Shown: in pieces, positions 1 to 6,039 of the stretch
How positions within the stretch are numbered: position 1 is the stretch's first letter
Layout of the letters: each line of letters starts with the position of its first letter
Origin: Patescibacteria group bacterium
GTDB taxonomy: Bacteria > Patescibacteriota > JABMPQ01 > JAHIRA01
Assembly (NCBI GenBank): GCA_018818905.1
Contig: JAHIRA010000053.1
Location: forward strand, 1 to 7,134
Direction of reading: 5' to 3'
DNA length: 7,134 nucleotides
Translations under genes and position numbers: made by a program
The notes under the pieces: generated by a model
What the model was told of the DNA's origin: nothing
Database searches by the model: none
The model's input: only the letters and a program-made list of their open reading frames with translations

Positions 1-19
1 AGTTGAGAGATATTCTCAT
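1..19 (-). CDS. pheT: Phenylalanyl-tRNA synthetase beta subunit, first six codons (partial)
   Basis: Four bases after the pheS stop codon, the minus strand reads ATG AGA ATA TCT CTC AAC, giving Met-Arg-Ile-Ser-Leu-Asn before the window ends. PheT proteins very commonly start M-(K/R)-I-S-L-N-W, and pheT normally follows pheS directly, so both sequence and position fit. The product would be the large beta subunit of the alpha2-beta2 synthetase, which carries the editing and tRNA anticodon-binding domains. No Shine-Dalgarno is visible before this ATG, so translational coupling to pheS is likely. Only 19 bases are visible; the identification rests on six residues plus gene order. Confidence 0.85.
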
Positions 20-23
20 GTGT

Positions 24-1052
24 TTAAAATTGATGAATGAATCTGAGATCACCGCCGTTGAAAAGTCTAATATCGTCAATCTTGTATTTCATCATGGTGA
101 TGCGGTCAAAACCCATACCAAAGGCATATCCGGTGTATTTGCCCTTGGGGTAACCGGCAAAGTTAAGAACTTTGGGATGAATCATGCCGCAACCCAAGAA
201 TTCTACCCAGCCACTGTGCTTACAAACTTTACAACCTTCTCCTTTACAGTTCAGACATTTGAAATCTAGCTCATAACCCGGTTCCACAAAAGGAAAGAAA
301 CCGGGGCGAAGACGAACTTCCATCTCGGCTTTAAACAGTGCTTGAAGAAATTGTTTGAGGGTCGAAACTAGATTAGCCACTGAAATATTTTCATCGACCA
401 CAAAGCCTTCAATCTGATTGAAAGAATGTTCATGAGAAGCATCGGTGGCTTCATTTCTAAAACACCGACCGATAACTACCTTCCTTAAGGGCGGCTCTTC
501 TTCTTCCATCACCGCTACTTGCATTGAAGAGGTGTGAGTTCTGAGCACCAAATCTTCGTTTTTCTTTCTTTGCTGCTTGATATAAAAAGTATCCCAGGCA
601 TCCCTGGCTGGATGGCCCTTGGGAATATTGAGGCTTTCAAAACAATAATAATCTGTGGTCACTTCTTCTCCGTCCAAGACTTCAAAACCCATAGACCGGA
701 AAATATCTGTTACCTCGTCCCTAACTAAAGTATAGGGATGCGGGTGTCCCATTTTTTGAGCTTTGCCTGGCTCGGTAAGATCAAAAAAGCCTTGCCCATC
801 ACCGGATTCACCACCTGACTTCTGGCTTATCTTTGCAGTCATAGAAGTCTTAACTTCATTGGCCAGTTTTCCGGCGGCTCCTCTTTCTGAGGCAGGAACT
901 GAGCCAATCTTTTTCATGACCTCGGCCAGGCTCCCCTTTCTGCCCAAATATTTGTTTTTGAGATTCTCAAAATCAGTTTGAGAAGAAGCTTTCTCAAATT
1001 CTTGTTCAAAATTGTTTTTGATTTGTTCTAAGTCTTGGTTGAAAGTGGACAT
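24..1052 (-). CDS. pheS: Phenylalanyl-tRNA synthetase alpha subunit
   Basis: This is the catalytic alpha subunit, which charges tRNA-Phe with phenylalanine using ATP in the cytoplasm as part of a PheS2-PheT2 tetramer. It has 342 residues, close to the usual 330-350, and is complete. The N-terminal tRNA-contacting arm covers about residues 1-90 (YLGRKGSL at 35-42). The class II core follows: GHPHP at 102-106, ALNIP-like SLNIPKGHPARD at 140-151, HTSSMQ at 173-178 for substrate binding, motif 2 around R196 and R199 with HEHSFNQIEG at 207-216, the FPFVEPG Phe-pocket loop at 253-259, and motif 3 GYAFGMGFDR at 308-317. Residues C266, C269, C274 and C277 form a CxxCx4CxxC knuckle seen in many PheS proteins and likely to bind zinc. 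The second helix of the arm is replaced by a Gly/Ser-rich stretch at about 79-89. The ATG lies 11 bp after the upstream membrane gene with no Shine-Dalgarno; it is followed by pheT, so the three form one operon. Confidence 0.98.
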   Translation of the reverse strand: MSTFNQDLEQIKNNFEQEFEKASSQTDFENLKNKYLGRKGSLAEVMKKIGSVPASERGAAGKLANEVKTSMTAKISQKSGGESGDGQGFFDLTEPGKAQKMGHPHPYTLVRDEVTDIFRSMGFEVLDGEEVTTDYYCFESLNIPKGHPARDAWDTFYIKQQRKKNEDLVLRTHTSSMQVAVMEEEEPPLRKVVIGRCFRNEATDASHEHSFNQIEGFVVDENISVANLVSTLKQFLQALFKAEMEVRLRPGFFPFVEPGYELDFKCLNCKGEGCKVCKHSGWVEFLGCGMIHPKVLNFAGYPKGKYTGYAFGMGFDRITMMKYKIDDIRLFNGGDLRFIHQF

Positions 1053-1063
1053 GTAGTGATTAA

Positions 1064-1459
1064 CTAGACTTTTCTAAAAGATTTGCTGCTATAACGTGAC
1101 ATAAAGAAGAATTCAAGCAAAACGATGGAGGCAACAAAGAGAATCGCATCCCACCAGGTTAGCAGCCTGAAAGATTGTAGAATAAGAGAACCGATCACGA
1201 TGACAGACAGAAGAACGGCTTGGCGAAAAGATGGCGCTACGTAAGCAAAAATGATCTCGTTTTTGGACAGCCACACCCGTAAATAAAAACCAAGCAAAGT
1301 AAACAGACCGACTAACGAAAACATGAGACTGGCATAGAAACACAAATAGCCCACTAAGTTGGTATTGTCTGGGTCAATATAAAAACAAATGAGGCCAAAA
1401 GCCACAAAGCAAAACACTGTACTCACGGCAATGCCGAGAAGATATTTCTGGAGTGTCAT
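1064..1459 (-). CDS. Small four-helix membrane protein upstream of pheS
   Basis: A 131-residue integral membrane protein of unknown function. Four hydrophobic segments are visible at about residues 7-28, 36-60, 80-97 and 102-120. A polar loop DPDNTN (29-34) follows helix 1, and the basic tail (SRYSSKSFRKV) should be cytoplasmic by the positive-inside rule. The stretches SFRQAVLLS (77-85) and LLTWWDAILF (99-108) look like conserved motifs; from memory, similar small proteins occur in CPR genomes, but I cannot name a family. No catalytic residues or signal peptidase site are evident. The ATG is preceded by a TATAAT box only about 20 bases away, implying a very short leader without Shine-Dalgarno. 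The stop codon is 11 bp before pheS, so it is almost certainly cotranscribed with pheST. There is no evidence that it takes part in aminoacylation. Confidence 0.85.
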   Translation of the reverse strand: MTLQKYLLGIAVSTVFCFVAFGLICFYIDPDNTNLVGYLCFYASLMFSLVGLFTLLGFYLRVWLSKNEIIFAYVAPSFRQAVLLSVIVIGSLILQSFRLLTWWDAILFVASIVLLEFFFMSRYSSKSFRKV

Positions 1460-1478
1460 TGATTTTGATTATGTATCT

Positions 1479-1507
1479 ATTATAGAGAAAATGTGAGAAA
1501 TGATCCA
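1479..1507 (-). promoter_or_regulatory. Probable sigma70-type promoter of the membrane protein-pheS-pheT operon
   Basis: On the minus strand a perfect TATAAT -10 box lies at 1479-1484. At 17 bp spacing the -35 position (1502-1507) reads TGGATC, only three of six matches to TTGACA. Transcription would start near 1472, leaving a leader of roughly 13 bases before the ATG at 1459, with no room for a T-box, attenuator or Shine-Dalgarno. The -10 box is convincing; the -35 is weak. Confidence 0.55.
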
Positions 1508-1561
1508 GCTTTTTTTGTTTGGCTCAATCTTCACATTTTTCTATGAAAATCTAAACTTGAC

Positions 1562-2695
1562 CTAGGTAATAAAATCAATATAGTTCTCTCTGCTAATAAC
1601 CTTATACTTAGCCTTCGCGTAAGCCTTAACCCAATCGCTCGGAGCTTTATCCTTTTTTCTTGGACTCCATTTCATTTCATATCCAAACAACTCCCCTCCT
1701 TTTTCTTCAACAAAGTCAATTTCTTCTTGACTATAGGTTCTCCAAAAAAAGTTATTTGCCGACAAACTCTGGTACTCTTGTTTCTTTATTCTTTCAGTAA
1801 TCAAATAATTCTCCCATAGCATTCCAATATCATCCCTCAGATCAATTTGGTTGAAATTGTTAATAAGAGCATTTCTAATACCACAATCATAAAAATAATA
1901 CCGTGAATTCTTACTTATTTCTTTTCTTAGATTCCGACTAAACCCGTTTAACCTATAAACAACAAATGATTTCTCAAGAAGATCCAGATATCTCTCAACA
2001 GTATTTTTGCTCATGCCAAGCTGAGTGCCCAGTTCGCTATGTGATACTTCTTTGCCAATCTGAAAAGCCAATAATTGCAGAAGACGAACTAATTTTTCTG
2101 GACGACGAAGACCATCTAGCTCAAGAATATCTTTATACAAATAGGAGCTGACCACTTCTTTTAAATACTCTTTTCTTTCAGCATTGTCTCTTGTAATAAC
2201 CACTTCTGGATATGACCCAAAGATAAGCCTAGACTCTAAATTAGCTACTGTTTCATGCAACTGTTCAACGCCTGATATTTCAATTTGAGAAAGCGGAAAC
2301 ATTCTCAAAGTGAACTTCCTTCCGGTTAGTGGCTCACCGACGTTGTTGGCCAAATCAAAGGAAGATGATCCTGTTGCAATCACTTCAACCCCTTCTAGGT
2401 GATCAACAATCAATTTCAGATTTAGACCAATATTCTTAATTTTTTGCGCCTCGTCTATCACCAGAAGCTTATTTTTACCCACAAAATTTCTAAGCTTTTC
2501 AATCGACTGGCTACTAAGTTTTTTCCTAACAACTATATCTTCCCCTGTTACGAAGAGATAATTCTTTGTAACACCTTTAAGATACTGTTTTAATAAAGTT
2601 GTTTTTCCGCACCTTCTGGGACCATAAACAACCACCACTTTCCCTGGGCGTACTAGTCTTCCTAAATTCTTGAGTTGTTCTTGCTGTATATACAT
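1562..2695 (-). CDS. AAA ATPase with C-terminal DUF4143 domain
   Basis: This is a member of the widespread AAA_14/DUF4143 ATP-binding proteins, whose physiological role is not established. Numbering here follows the longer 381-residue frame that begins with TTG at 2707; the start preferred here is the ATG at 2695 (Met5), because a weak GGGT lies 8 bases before it and nothing precedes the TTG. Walker A is GPRRCGKTT (29-37), Walker B LLVIDE (81-86), and TGSSSFDL (112-119) is the sensor-1 region. A winged-helix-like segment lies at about 218-250 (HSELGTQLGMSKNTVERYLDL). The DUF4143 part includes YYFYDCGIRNAL (270-281), WENYL (298-302), E329-I-D331 and E344-M-K346, a spacing reminiscent of the (D/E)XK nuclease fold. 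It has its own strong promoter overlapped by tandem repeats, suggesting control separate from the neighbours. Such genes are often found as accessory, transferred units, and this one sits alone between housekeeping genes. Family assignment is firm; function is unknown. Confidence 0.93.
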   Translation of the reverse strand: MYIQQEQLKNLGRLVRPGKVVVVYGPRRCGKTTLLKQYLKGVTKNYLFVTGEDIVVRKKLSSQSIEKLRNFVGKNKLLVIDEAQKIKNIGLNLKLIVDHLEGVEVIATGSSSFDLANNVGEPLTGRKFTLRMFPLSQIEISGVEQLHETVANLESRLIFGSYPEVVITRDNAERKEYLKEVVSSYLYKDILELDGLRRPEKLVRLLQLLAFQIGKEVSHSELGTQLGMSKNTVERYLDLLEKSFVVYRLNGFSRNLRKEISKNSRYYFYDCGIRNALINNFNQIDLRDDIGMLWENYLITERIKKQEYQSLSANNFFWRTYSQEEIDFVEEKGGELFGYEMKWSPRKKDKAPSDWVKAYAKAKYKVISRENYIDFIT

Positions 2696-2697
2696 AA

Positions 2698-2757
2698 ACT
2701 GACCCAATTAATACAAATACCGTCAACATACTGACTGTATTATAGCAAATTGCGTCA
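2698..2757 (-). repeat. Two 28-bp tandem repeats, operator-like
   Basis: Two imperfect copies at 2698-2725 and 2730-2757 agree at 20 of 28 positions and are offset by exactly 32 bp. On the plus strand each begins ACTGAC and ends CGTCA, so each is bounded by TGAC and GTCA half-sites in inverted orientation 20 bases apart. The upstream copy covers the -10 box at 2739-2744; the other ends two bases before the ATG at 2695. A further GTCA at 2762-2765 lies inside the -35 box. The arrangement fits a repressor bound to two same-face sites about three helical turns apart. The binding role is inference. Confidence 0.6.
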
Positions 2758-2766
2758 GTTTGTCAA
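2739..2766 (-). promoter_or_regulatory. Consensus sigma70-type promoter of the DUF4143 ATPase gene
   Basis: On the minus strand the -35 box at 2761-2766 is a perfect TTGACA and the -10 box at 2739-2744 is a perfect TATAAT, separated by 16 bp. The predicted start is near 2732, giving a leader of about 37 bases to the ATG at 2695. This is the best-matching promoter in the window, and the -10 box lies inside one of the tandem 28-bp repeats, so it is likely to be repressible. Confidence 0.75.
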
Positions 2767-2777
2767 GATATATCCAT

Positions 2778-2798
2778 AATCTCTGCAGAATAGAGATT
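2778..2798. repeat. Short inverted repeat (7-bp stem)
   Basis: AATCTCT at 2778-2784 pairs perfectly with AGAGATT at 2792-2798 across a 7-base loop. It lies just upstream of the ATPase promoter and downstream of uvrD. There is no adjacent U-run, so it is not a canonical terminator. Function unknown; a stem this short may be chance. Confidence 0.35.
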
Positions 2799-2818
2799 CC
2801 ATTTTCAACTGCCTTGCT

Positions 2819-2841
2819 GGCTCCAGGTTGAGCCTGGAGCC
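2819..2841. repeat. GC-rich palindrome with GGCTCCA core
   Basis: GGCTCCAGG (2819-2827) and CCTGGAGCC (2833-2841) form a perfect 9-bp stem with a 5-base loop, in otherwise AT-rich sequence downstream of uvrD. No run of T follows on either strand, so it does not look like an intrinsic terminator. Its arms share GGCTCCA/TGGAGCC with the hairpin at 5902-5931 on the other side of uvrD, which suggests a dispersed REP-like palindrome. Confidence 0.65.
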
Positions 2842-2879
2842 TAAATGCAAACCTGTAATAATCGTAAGACTTGAATACA

Positions 2880-2931
2880 AGCAAATGGTGCTTTTGCTAA
2901 AAATTATGTTAACAATTATAAACATAATTTT
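2880..2931 (-). terminator. AT-rich stem-loops after uvrD, possible weak terminator
   Basis: Seventeen bases beyond the uvrD stop codon, the minus strand forms a perfect 11-bp stem, AAAATTATGTT with AACATAATTTT (arms 2921-2931 and 2900-2910, 10-base loop), ending in a run of five T. A second stem follows at once (AGCAAA with TTTGCT, 2880-2898). The first stem is nearly all A-T pairs, so it is weak as a rho-independent terminator, although its place fits uvrD transcript ends. It may instead stabilise or process the 3' end. Confidence 0.4.
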
Positions 2932-2947
2932 GAATGAAACGCACTCT

Positions 2948-5869
2948 CTATTTCGCCCGATCTTCACAAATCCCTTGATAATCACAAAACTGACAATGAA
3001 ACCCAGGCGTGGCCTTAAAATCGCTATTTTTTATTTTATTGACTGTTTCTAATACTTCGGCAACAAACTTCTGCTGATCTTCTTTATCTCTTGTCGATTC
3101 TATTTTATTGTTGGCCCCCAAGAAATAAAGACTCACGCGCTTGCTGTCTTTATCAAAAACTTGCTTCATAGCCAAACTATACAAAGTCAGCTGCTTGTCT
3201 TTTTTAACCTCTCGTTCACTTCTTTCTTTACCAGTTTTGTAATCAACAATTTCAACCTGCCCATTTCCCAAATCATCGACCCTATCAACAACACCCTTAA
3301 AAGTATAATCCCCTATCTTCACGTTGAAGCCTTCTTCTATCATCATGACCTTATCAAAATCTTCTTTGTTAGCTTCGTAATAATCTTCCAGAAGCTTTTG
3401 ACCTTCTGCCTTTTTCTTCTCTTCGTGTTGTTTGGAGTCATAGTATTCTGGAATCCATTCTTGATCATAGATTTCTAGAAGTCTCTGAAGAGTGCCTTCC
3501 TTCTCCCCCCTCCTTTTCAAGGAGGGGGCTAGGGAGAGGTTTCTGCTTTCCATAATCTCTTTATAAAATCGAGCCAGAGTATTATGCATTGAGTTTCCAA
3601 AACTCATTGAGACCCCGCCCTTACCCTGGATCTTTAAAATATGACGATACTTGTACTGCTTGGGACAGCTATCAAAAACAACCAACTGAGTGTAGCTAAA
3701 TTTTTTGGGTAGCCTATAAGAAATATCAGCTACTACAGATTTTTTCTTAGCTGGTAGCTCAAGATTGAGTGGCTTCTGCTTAATGGCTTGTTTAGCTACC
3801 GGAATTTGGAGAAGCTCATCACTAATTTCCTTGATAAAAATCGAGGGCTTCTTTTTCCTCTTGCCACCATAATCTTCAGCACTGGTCAAAAACAATCTCT
3901 TCTTGGCTCGAGTCAAGGCTACATAAAACAAGCGACGTTCCTCCTGAATATGCGGATCTCCCTCAGGCAAATCTTCTTTGGCCAATTCCTCTGGAAGTTC
4001 TATCCCCTCTTTGCGCCGACGAACTGGAAAACGATCCTGAACCATGTTAACAACAAAAACATTTTCAAACTCCAAACCTTTAGCTCCATGAATAGTCATG
4101 ATCTTAACAGCTTCTGGCCCCTCTTCTAATTGCGCTGGCGCCGGATTCTCTCCCATCTTCTGCATCAGATCCAATTCTTCAACAAAGTCTTTGACCCTGG
4201 CCTTGCCCCATTTATTTTCTTGAAAAGACTGAATTCTTTTGAATAACAGAGAAATGTTGAGAATTTTTTTCTCGGCCTCAATGTCTCCAGCCTCTTGTAT
4301 GTCTTTGAGATAGGCTGAGTCTTCTAGAAAATTAAGTAAAGTTTCGCCCACGTCTTTTTCTTGGGCTAGCTTAGCATGACTTTCGAGAACTGAAAGAAGT
4401 TTATCAATCTTCTGCCGCCCCTCTTCGCTAATACCTGCTGTGTCATTGTGATTGATGAAAATGTCGACCAAAGAATCAGCAGTTCGAGAAGATTTTTCTA
4501 GTAGTGGAACAATATCTTTGTACTCCAAACCAAAGACTGGCATAGTGACCACGCGATAGAAAGATGGATTGTCATGAAAGTCGACCAAGACCCTTAGATA
4601 AGCCATAAGGTCTAGAATTTCTGGCTTCAGATACAAACCCCGACTGGCAAAGAATTCATATGGAATTCCTTTTTGGGATAGTAAATTAATAAATGGATCA
4701 GCCTCAGCATTGGAGCGAATCAGAATCGCAAAATCATTCCAACTAAGGTTCTTGTCTTCGTTTTGCAGCTCAATAATTTTGTTGATTACCCAAACGACTT
4801 CTTGTTCTAGGGTCTCAAGATGAACGTATTCCGGTTCAATACTCCCTTCTAGATTGGCGTTCAATTTTTTGTCGATCTTGTTTTTCTTTTCCAGCCTGTC
4901 TGGATTATTGAGCTGAATAGACTGATAAGAAAGATCAAGAATGGGTTGAGCCGAACGATAGTTTTCGGTCAGCACAATTTGTTCGGCATTAGAATAGTCT
5001 TCTTTAAAATTAAGAACATTTGAAACAGAAGCTCCACGCCATTTATAAATAGCCTGATCATCATCAGCACAGACTGTCAGATTCTGCTCATCCCCTGCTA
5101 GTAGATTTATCAGTTGATACTGCGCAAAATTGGTATCTTGAAATTCATCAACCAAAATAAATTTGAACTGCTGTTGATATTTCTTGAGAACATTTGGTCG
5201 TTCTCTTAGAAGCTTCAACGCATACGCAATCAAATCACCAAAATCAAGGACATTCTCTGCCAACAAGATCTCTTGATACTTTTTATAAGCCCGCGCGACT
5301 TCCAAGAATTTGAGTTTTTCGTCATCTTCAAAAGCATCTGACTTCTGCGCCTTCTTGGCATAGTCCATGTATTGTTCTGGCGAAATATCTTCATCTTTGG
5401 CCCGTGAAAAATGTTGAATCAAGGCCTGGATAATACTATCAGGACTGGCTTGCGGCTTGAAATACTCGAAATTGAAATCATAAAAATACTTGCGAAGAAT
5501 CATGCGCTGTTCAATCTCGGAAGCTAGCTCAAAATTGTTCGGCAGCCCAATATCAAGAGCATGTTCCTTGAGAATCCTCTCCCCTAGCCCATGAAAAGTA
5601 TTGATCCACAAGTCAGTGTAACCAAGTGGCATCATTTGATCTACTCGTTCTTCCATTTCTTCTGAAGCTTTTTCTGTAAAAGTCACGGCTAGAATGTTTT
5701 CAGGTCGCAACTTAAATTGTTGGATGAGATAAACAATGCGACTGGTAATAACAGAAGTTTTGCCCGTGCCCGCTCCAGCCACAATCAAAAGAGGACCGTT
5801 TTTGTGCTCGACGGCTTGTTTTTGGGCAGGGTTTAGATTTTGGTATATTTGTTGGAAAGCTATCGACAT
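2948..5869 (-). CDS. UvrD/PcrA-type SF1 helicase fused to a Fe-S PD-(D/E)XK nuclease
   Basis: A 973-residue DNA helicase-nuclease, likely acting on double-strand breaks or other DNA ends in the manner of AddAB or AdnAB. All SF1A motifs are present: Q motif LNPAQKQAV (12-20), Walker A AGAGTGKT (31-38), Ia AVTFTEKASEEM (61-72), Ib TFHG (91-94), II VDEFQD (240-245), III ADDDQAIYKWRG (268-279), IV LTENYRS (300-306), V MTIHGAKGLEF (591-601), VI EERRLFYVALTRAKKR (643-658). After a lysine-rich linker comes a RecB-type nuclease: H762, D862, D876-Y-K878 in VDYKTG, and Q893-L-x-L-Y. C735, C959, C962 and C968 match the AddB/Cas4 4Fe-4S arrangement (CxxCx5C plus one upstream Cys), so the nuclease appears intact. 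Residues about 777-792 come from an in-frame palindromic repeat between H762 and D862. The ATG is the first Met, with no Shine-Dalgarno; the promoter at 5947-5975 gives a leader of about 70 bases carrying a strong hairpin. Plain UvrD/PcrA repair proteins lack the nuclease, so the symbol is left empty. Confidence 0.96.
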   Translation of the reverse strand: MSIAFQQIYQNLNPAQKQAVEHKNGPLLIVAGAGTGKTSVITSRIVYLIQQFKLRPENILAVTFTEKASEEMEERVDQMMPLGYTDLWINTFHGLGERILKEHALDIGLPNNFELASEIEQRMILRKYFYDFNFEYFKPQASPDSIIQALIQHFSRAKDEDISPEQYMDYAKKAQKSDAFEDDEKLKFLEVARAYKKYQEILLAENVLDFGDLIAYALKLLRERPNVLKKYQQQFKFILVDEFQDTNFAQYQLINLLAGDEQNLTVCADDDQAIYKWRGASVSNVLNFKEDYSNAEQIVLTENYRSAQPILDLSYQSIQLNNPDRLEKKNKIDKKLNANLEGSIEPEYVHLETLEQEVVWVINKIIELQNEDKNLSWNDFAILIRSNAEADPFINLLSQKGIPYEFFASRGLYLKPEILDLMAYLRVLVDFHDNPSFYRVVTMPVFGLEYKDIVPLLEKSSRTADSLVDIFINHNDTAGISEEGRQKIDKLLSVLESHAKLAQEKDVGETLLNFLEDSAYLKDIQEAGDIEAEKKILNISLLFKRIQSFQENKWGKARVKDFVEELDLMQKMGENPAPAQLEEGPEAVKIMTIHGAKGLEFENVFVVNMVQDRFPVRRRKEGIELPEELAKEDLPEGDPHIQEERRLFYVALTRAKKRLFLTSAEDYGGKRKKKPSIFIKEISDELLQIPVAKQAIKQKPLNLELPAKKKSVVADISYRLPKKFSYTQLVVFDSCPKQYKYRHILKIQGKGGVSMSFGNSMHNTLARFYKEIMESRNLSLAPSLKRRGEKEGTLQRLLEIYDQEWIPEYYDSKQHEEKKKAEGQKLLEDYYEANKEDFDKVMMIEEGFNVKIGDYTFKGVVDRVDDLGNGQVEIVDYKTGKERSEREVKKDKQLTLYSLAMKQVFDKDSKRVSLYFLGANNKIESTRDKEDQQKFVAEVLETVNKIKNSDFKATPGFHCQFCDYQGICEDRAK
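3494..3541. repeat. Palindromic repeat inserted in frame within the helicase-nuclease gene
   Basis: CCCCCTCCTT (3506-3515) and AAGGAGGGGG (3519-3528) form a perfect 10-bp stem with a 3-base loop, flanked by a looser outer CT/GA-rich pairing (about 3498-3505 and 3531-3538). The base composition contrasts sharply with the surrounding gene. On the minus strand it is read as NLSLAPSLKRRGEKEG (residues 777-792), with no frameshift or stop. The element resembles the CT-rich palindromes ending in -CCTTGAAAAGG- dispersed in many bacterial genomes, and in behaviour the Rickettsia palindromic elements that insert in frame in genes. Family membership is from memory; exact limits are uncertain. Confidence 0.65.
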
Positions 5870-5901
5870 ATTGTAGTTTTATTTATGTAACGGCATTTTG
5901 C

Positions 5902-5931
5902 GTTGGCTCCAACCTCCTGGTTGGAGCCAAC
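5902..5931. repeat. Perfect 13-bp hairpin in the uvrD leader, GGCTCCA core
   Basis: GTTGGCTCCAACC (5902-5914) and GGTTGGAGCCAAC (5919-5931) pair perfectly around a 4-base loop. With the promoter predicted at 5947-5975 the hairpin would form almost at the 5' end of the uvrD transcript, about 33 bases before the ATG. On the RNA strand the loop and adjoining bases read AGGAGG, but too far from the start codon to act directly as a ribosome site. It shares the GGCTCCA/TGGAGCC arms with the palindrome at 2819-2841. It may protect the 5' end or be a REP-like element. Confidence 0.75.
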
Positions 5932-5946
5932 ACTTATCCTTCCCTT

Positions 5947-5975
5947 ATTCTACACCACCTCAAAAAAGCTGCCAA
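5947..5975 (-). promoter_or_regulatory. Probable sigma70-type promoter of the helicase-nuclease gene
   Basis: The minus strand has TTGGCA at 5970-5975 and TAGAAT at 5947-5952, separated by 17 bp, each one base off consensus. Transcription would start near 5940, just before the 13-bp hairpin, giving a leader of about 70 bases. Its -35 box is only five bases from that of the divergent plus-strand promoter, so the two may compete or share a regulator. Confidence 0.6.
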
Positions 5976-5980
5976 ATTGA

Positions 5981-6009
5981 TTGACAGTTCACTTATTTCA
6001 AACTATATT
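5981..6009 (+). promoter_or_regulatory. Strong sigma70-type promoter of the plus-strand gene
   Basis: TTGACA at 5981-5986 is a perfect -35 box; 17 bp later, TATATT at 6004-6009 matches the -10 consensus at five of six positions. Transcription would begin near 6016, giving a leader of about 29 bases that carries the Shine-Dalgarno at 6029-6039. Confidence 0.7.
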
Positions 6010-6028
6010 AACTAGCACCTTTTAATCT

Positions 6029-6039
6029 GGAGGAGGAGG
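6029..6039 (+). promoter_or_regulatory. Very strong Shine-Dalgarno sequence
   Basis: GGAGGAGGAGG holds two overlapping AGGAGG cores, 8 and 5 bases before the ATG at 6045. It fixes that start codon and is the only strong ribosome binding site in the window; the other genes have none or, for the DUF4143 ATPase, a weak GGGT. Confidence 0.85.

Noticed and set aside
3..269. Plus-strand open frame of 88 codons
   Set aside because: It lies antisense to the well-conserved pheS C-terminus, has no Shine-Dalgarno and encodes no recognisable protein.
1460..1561. Possible T-box or phenylalanine attenuator ahead of pheST
   Set aside because: The -10 box leaves a leader of about 13 bases, and no T-box motifs or leader peptide rich in Phe are present.
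2755..2985. Minus-strand 76-codon frame spanning the uvrD end and the gap
   Set aside because: It overlaps uvrD in another frame, runs through the hairpins and the ATPase promoter, and looks like chance.
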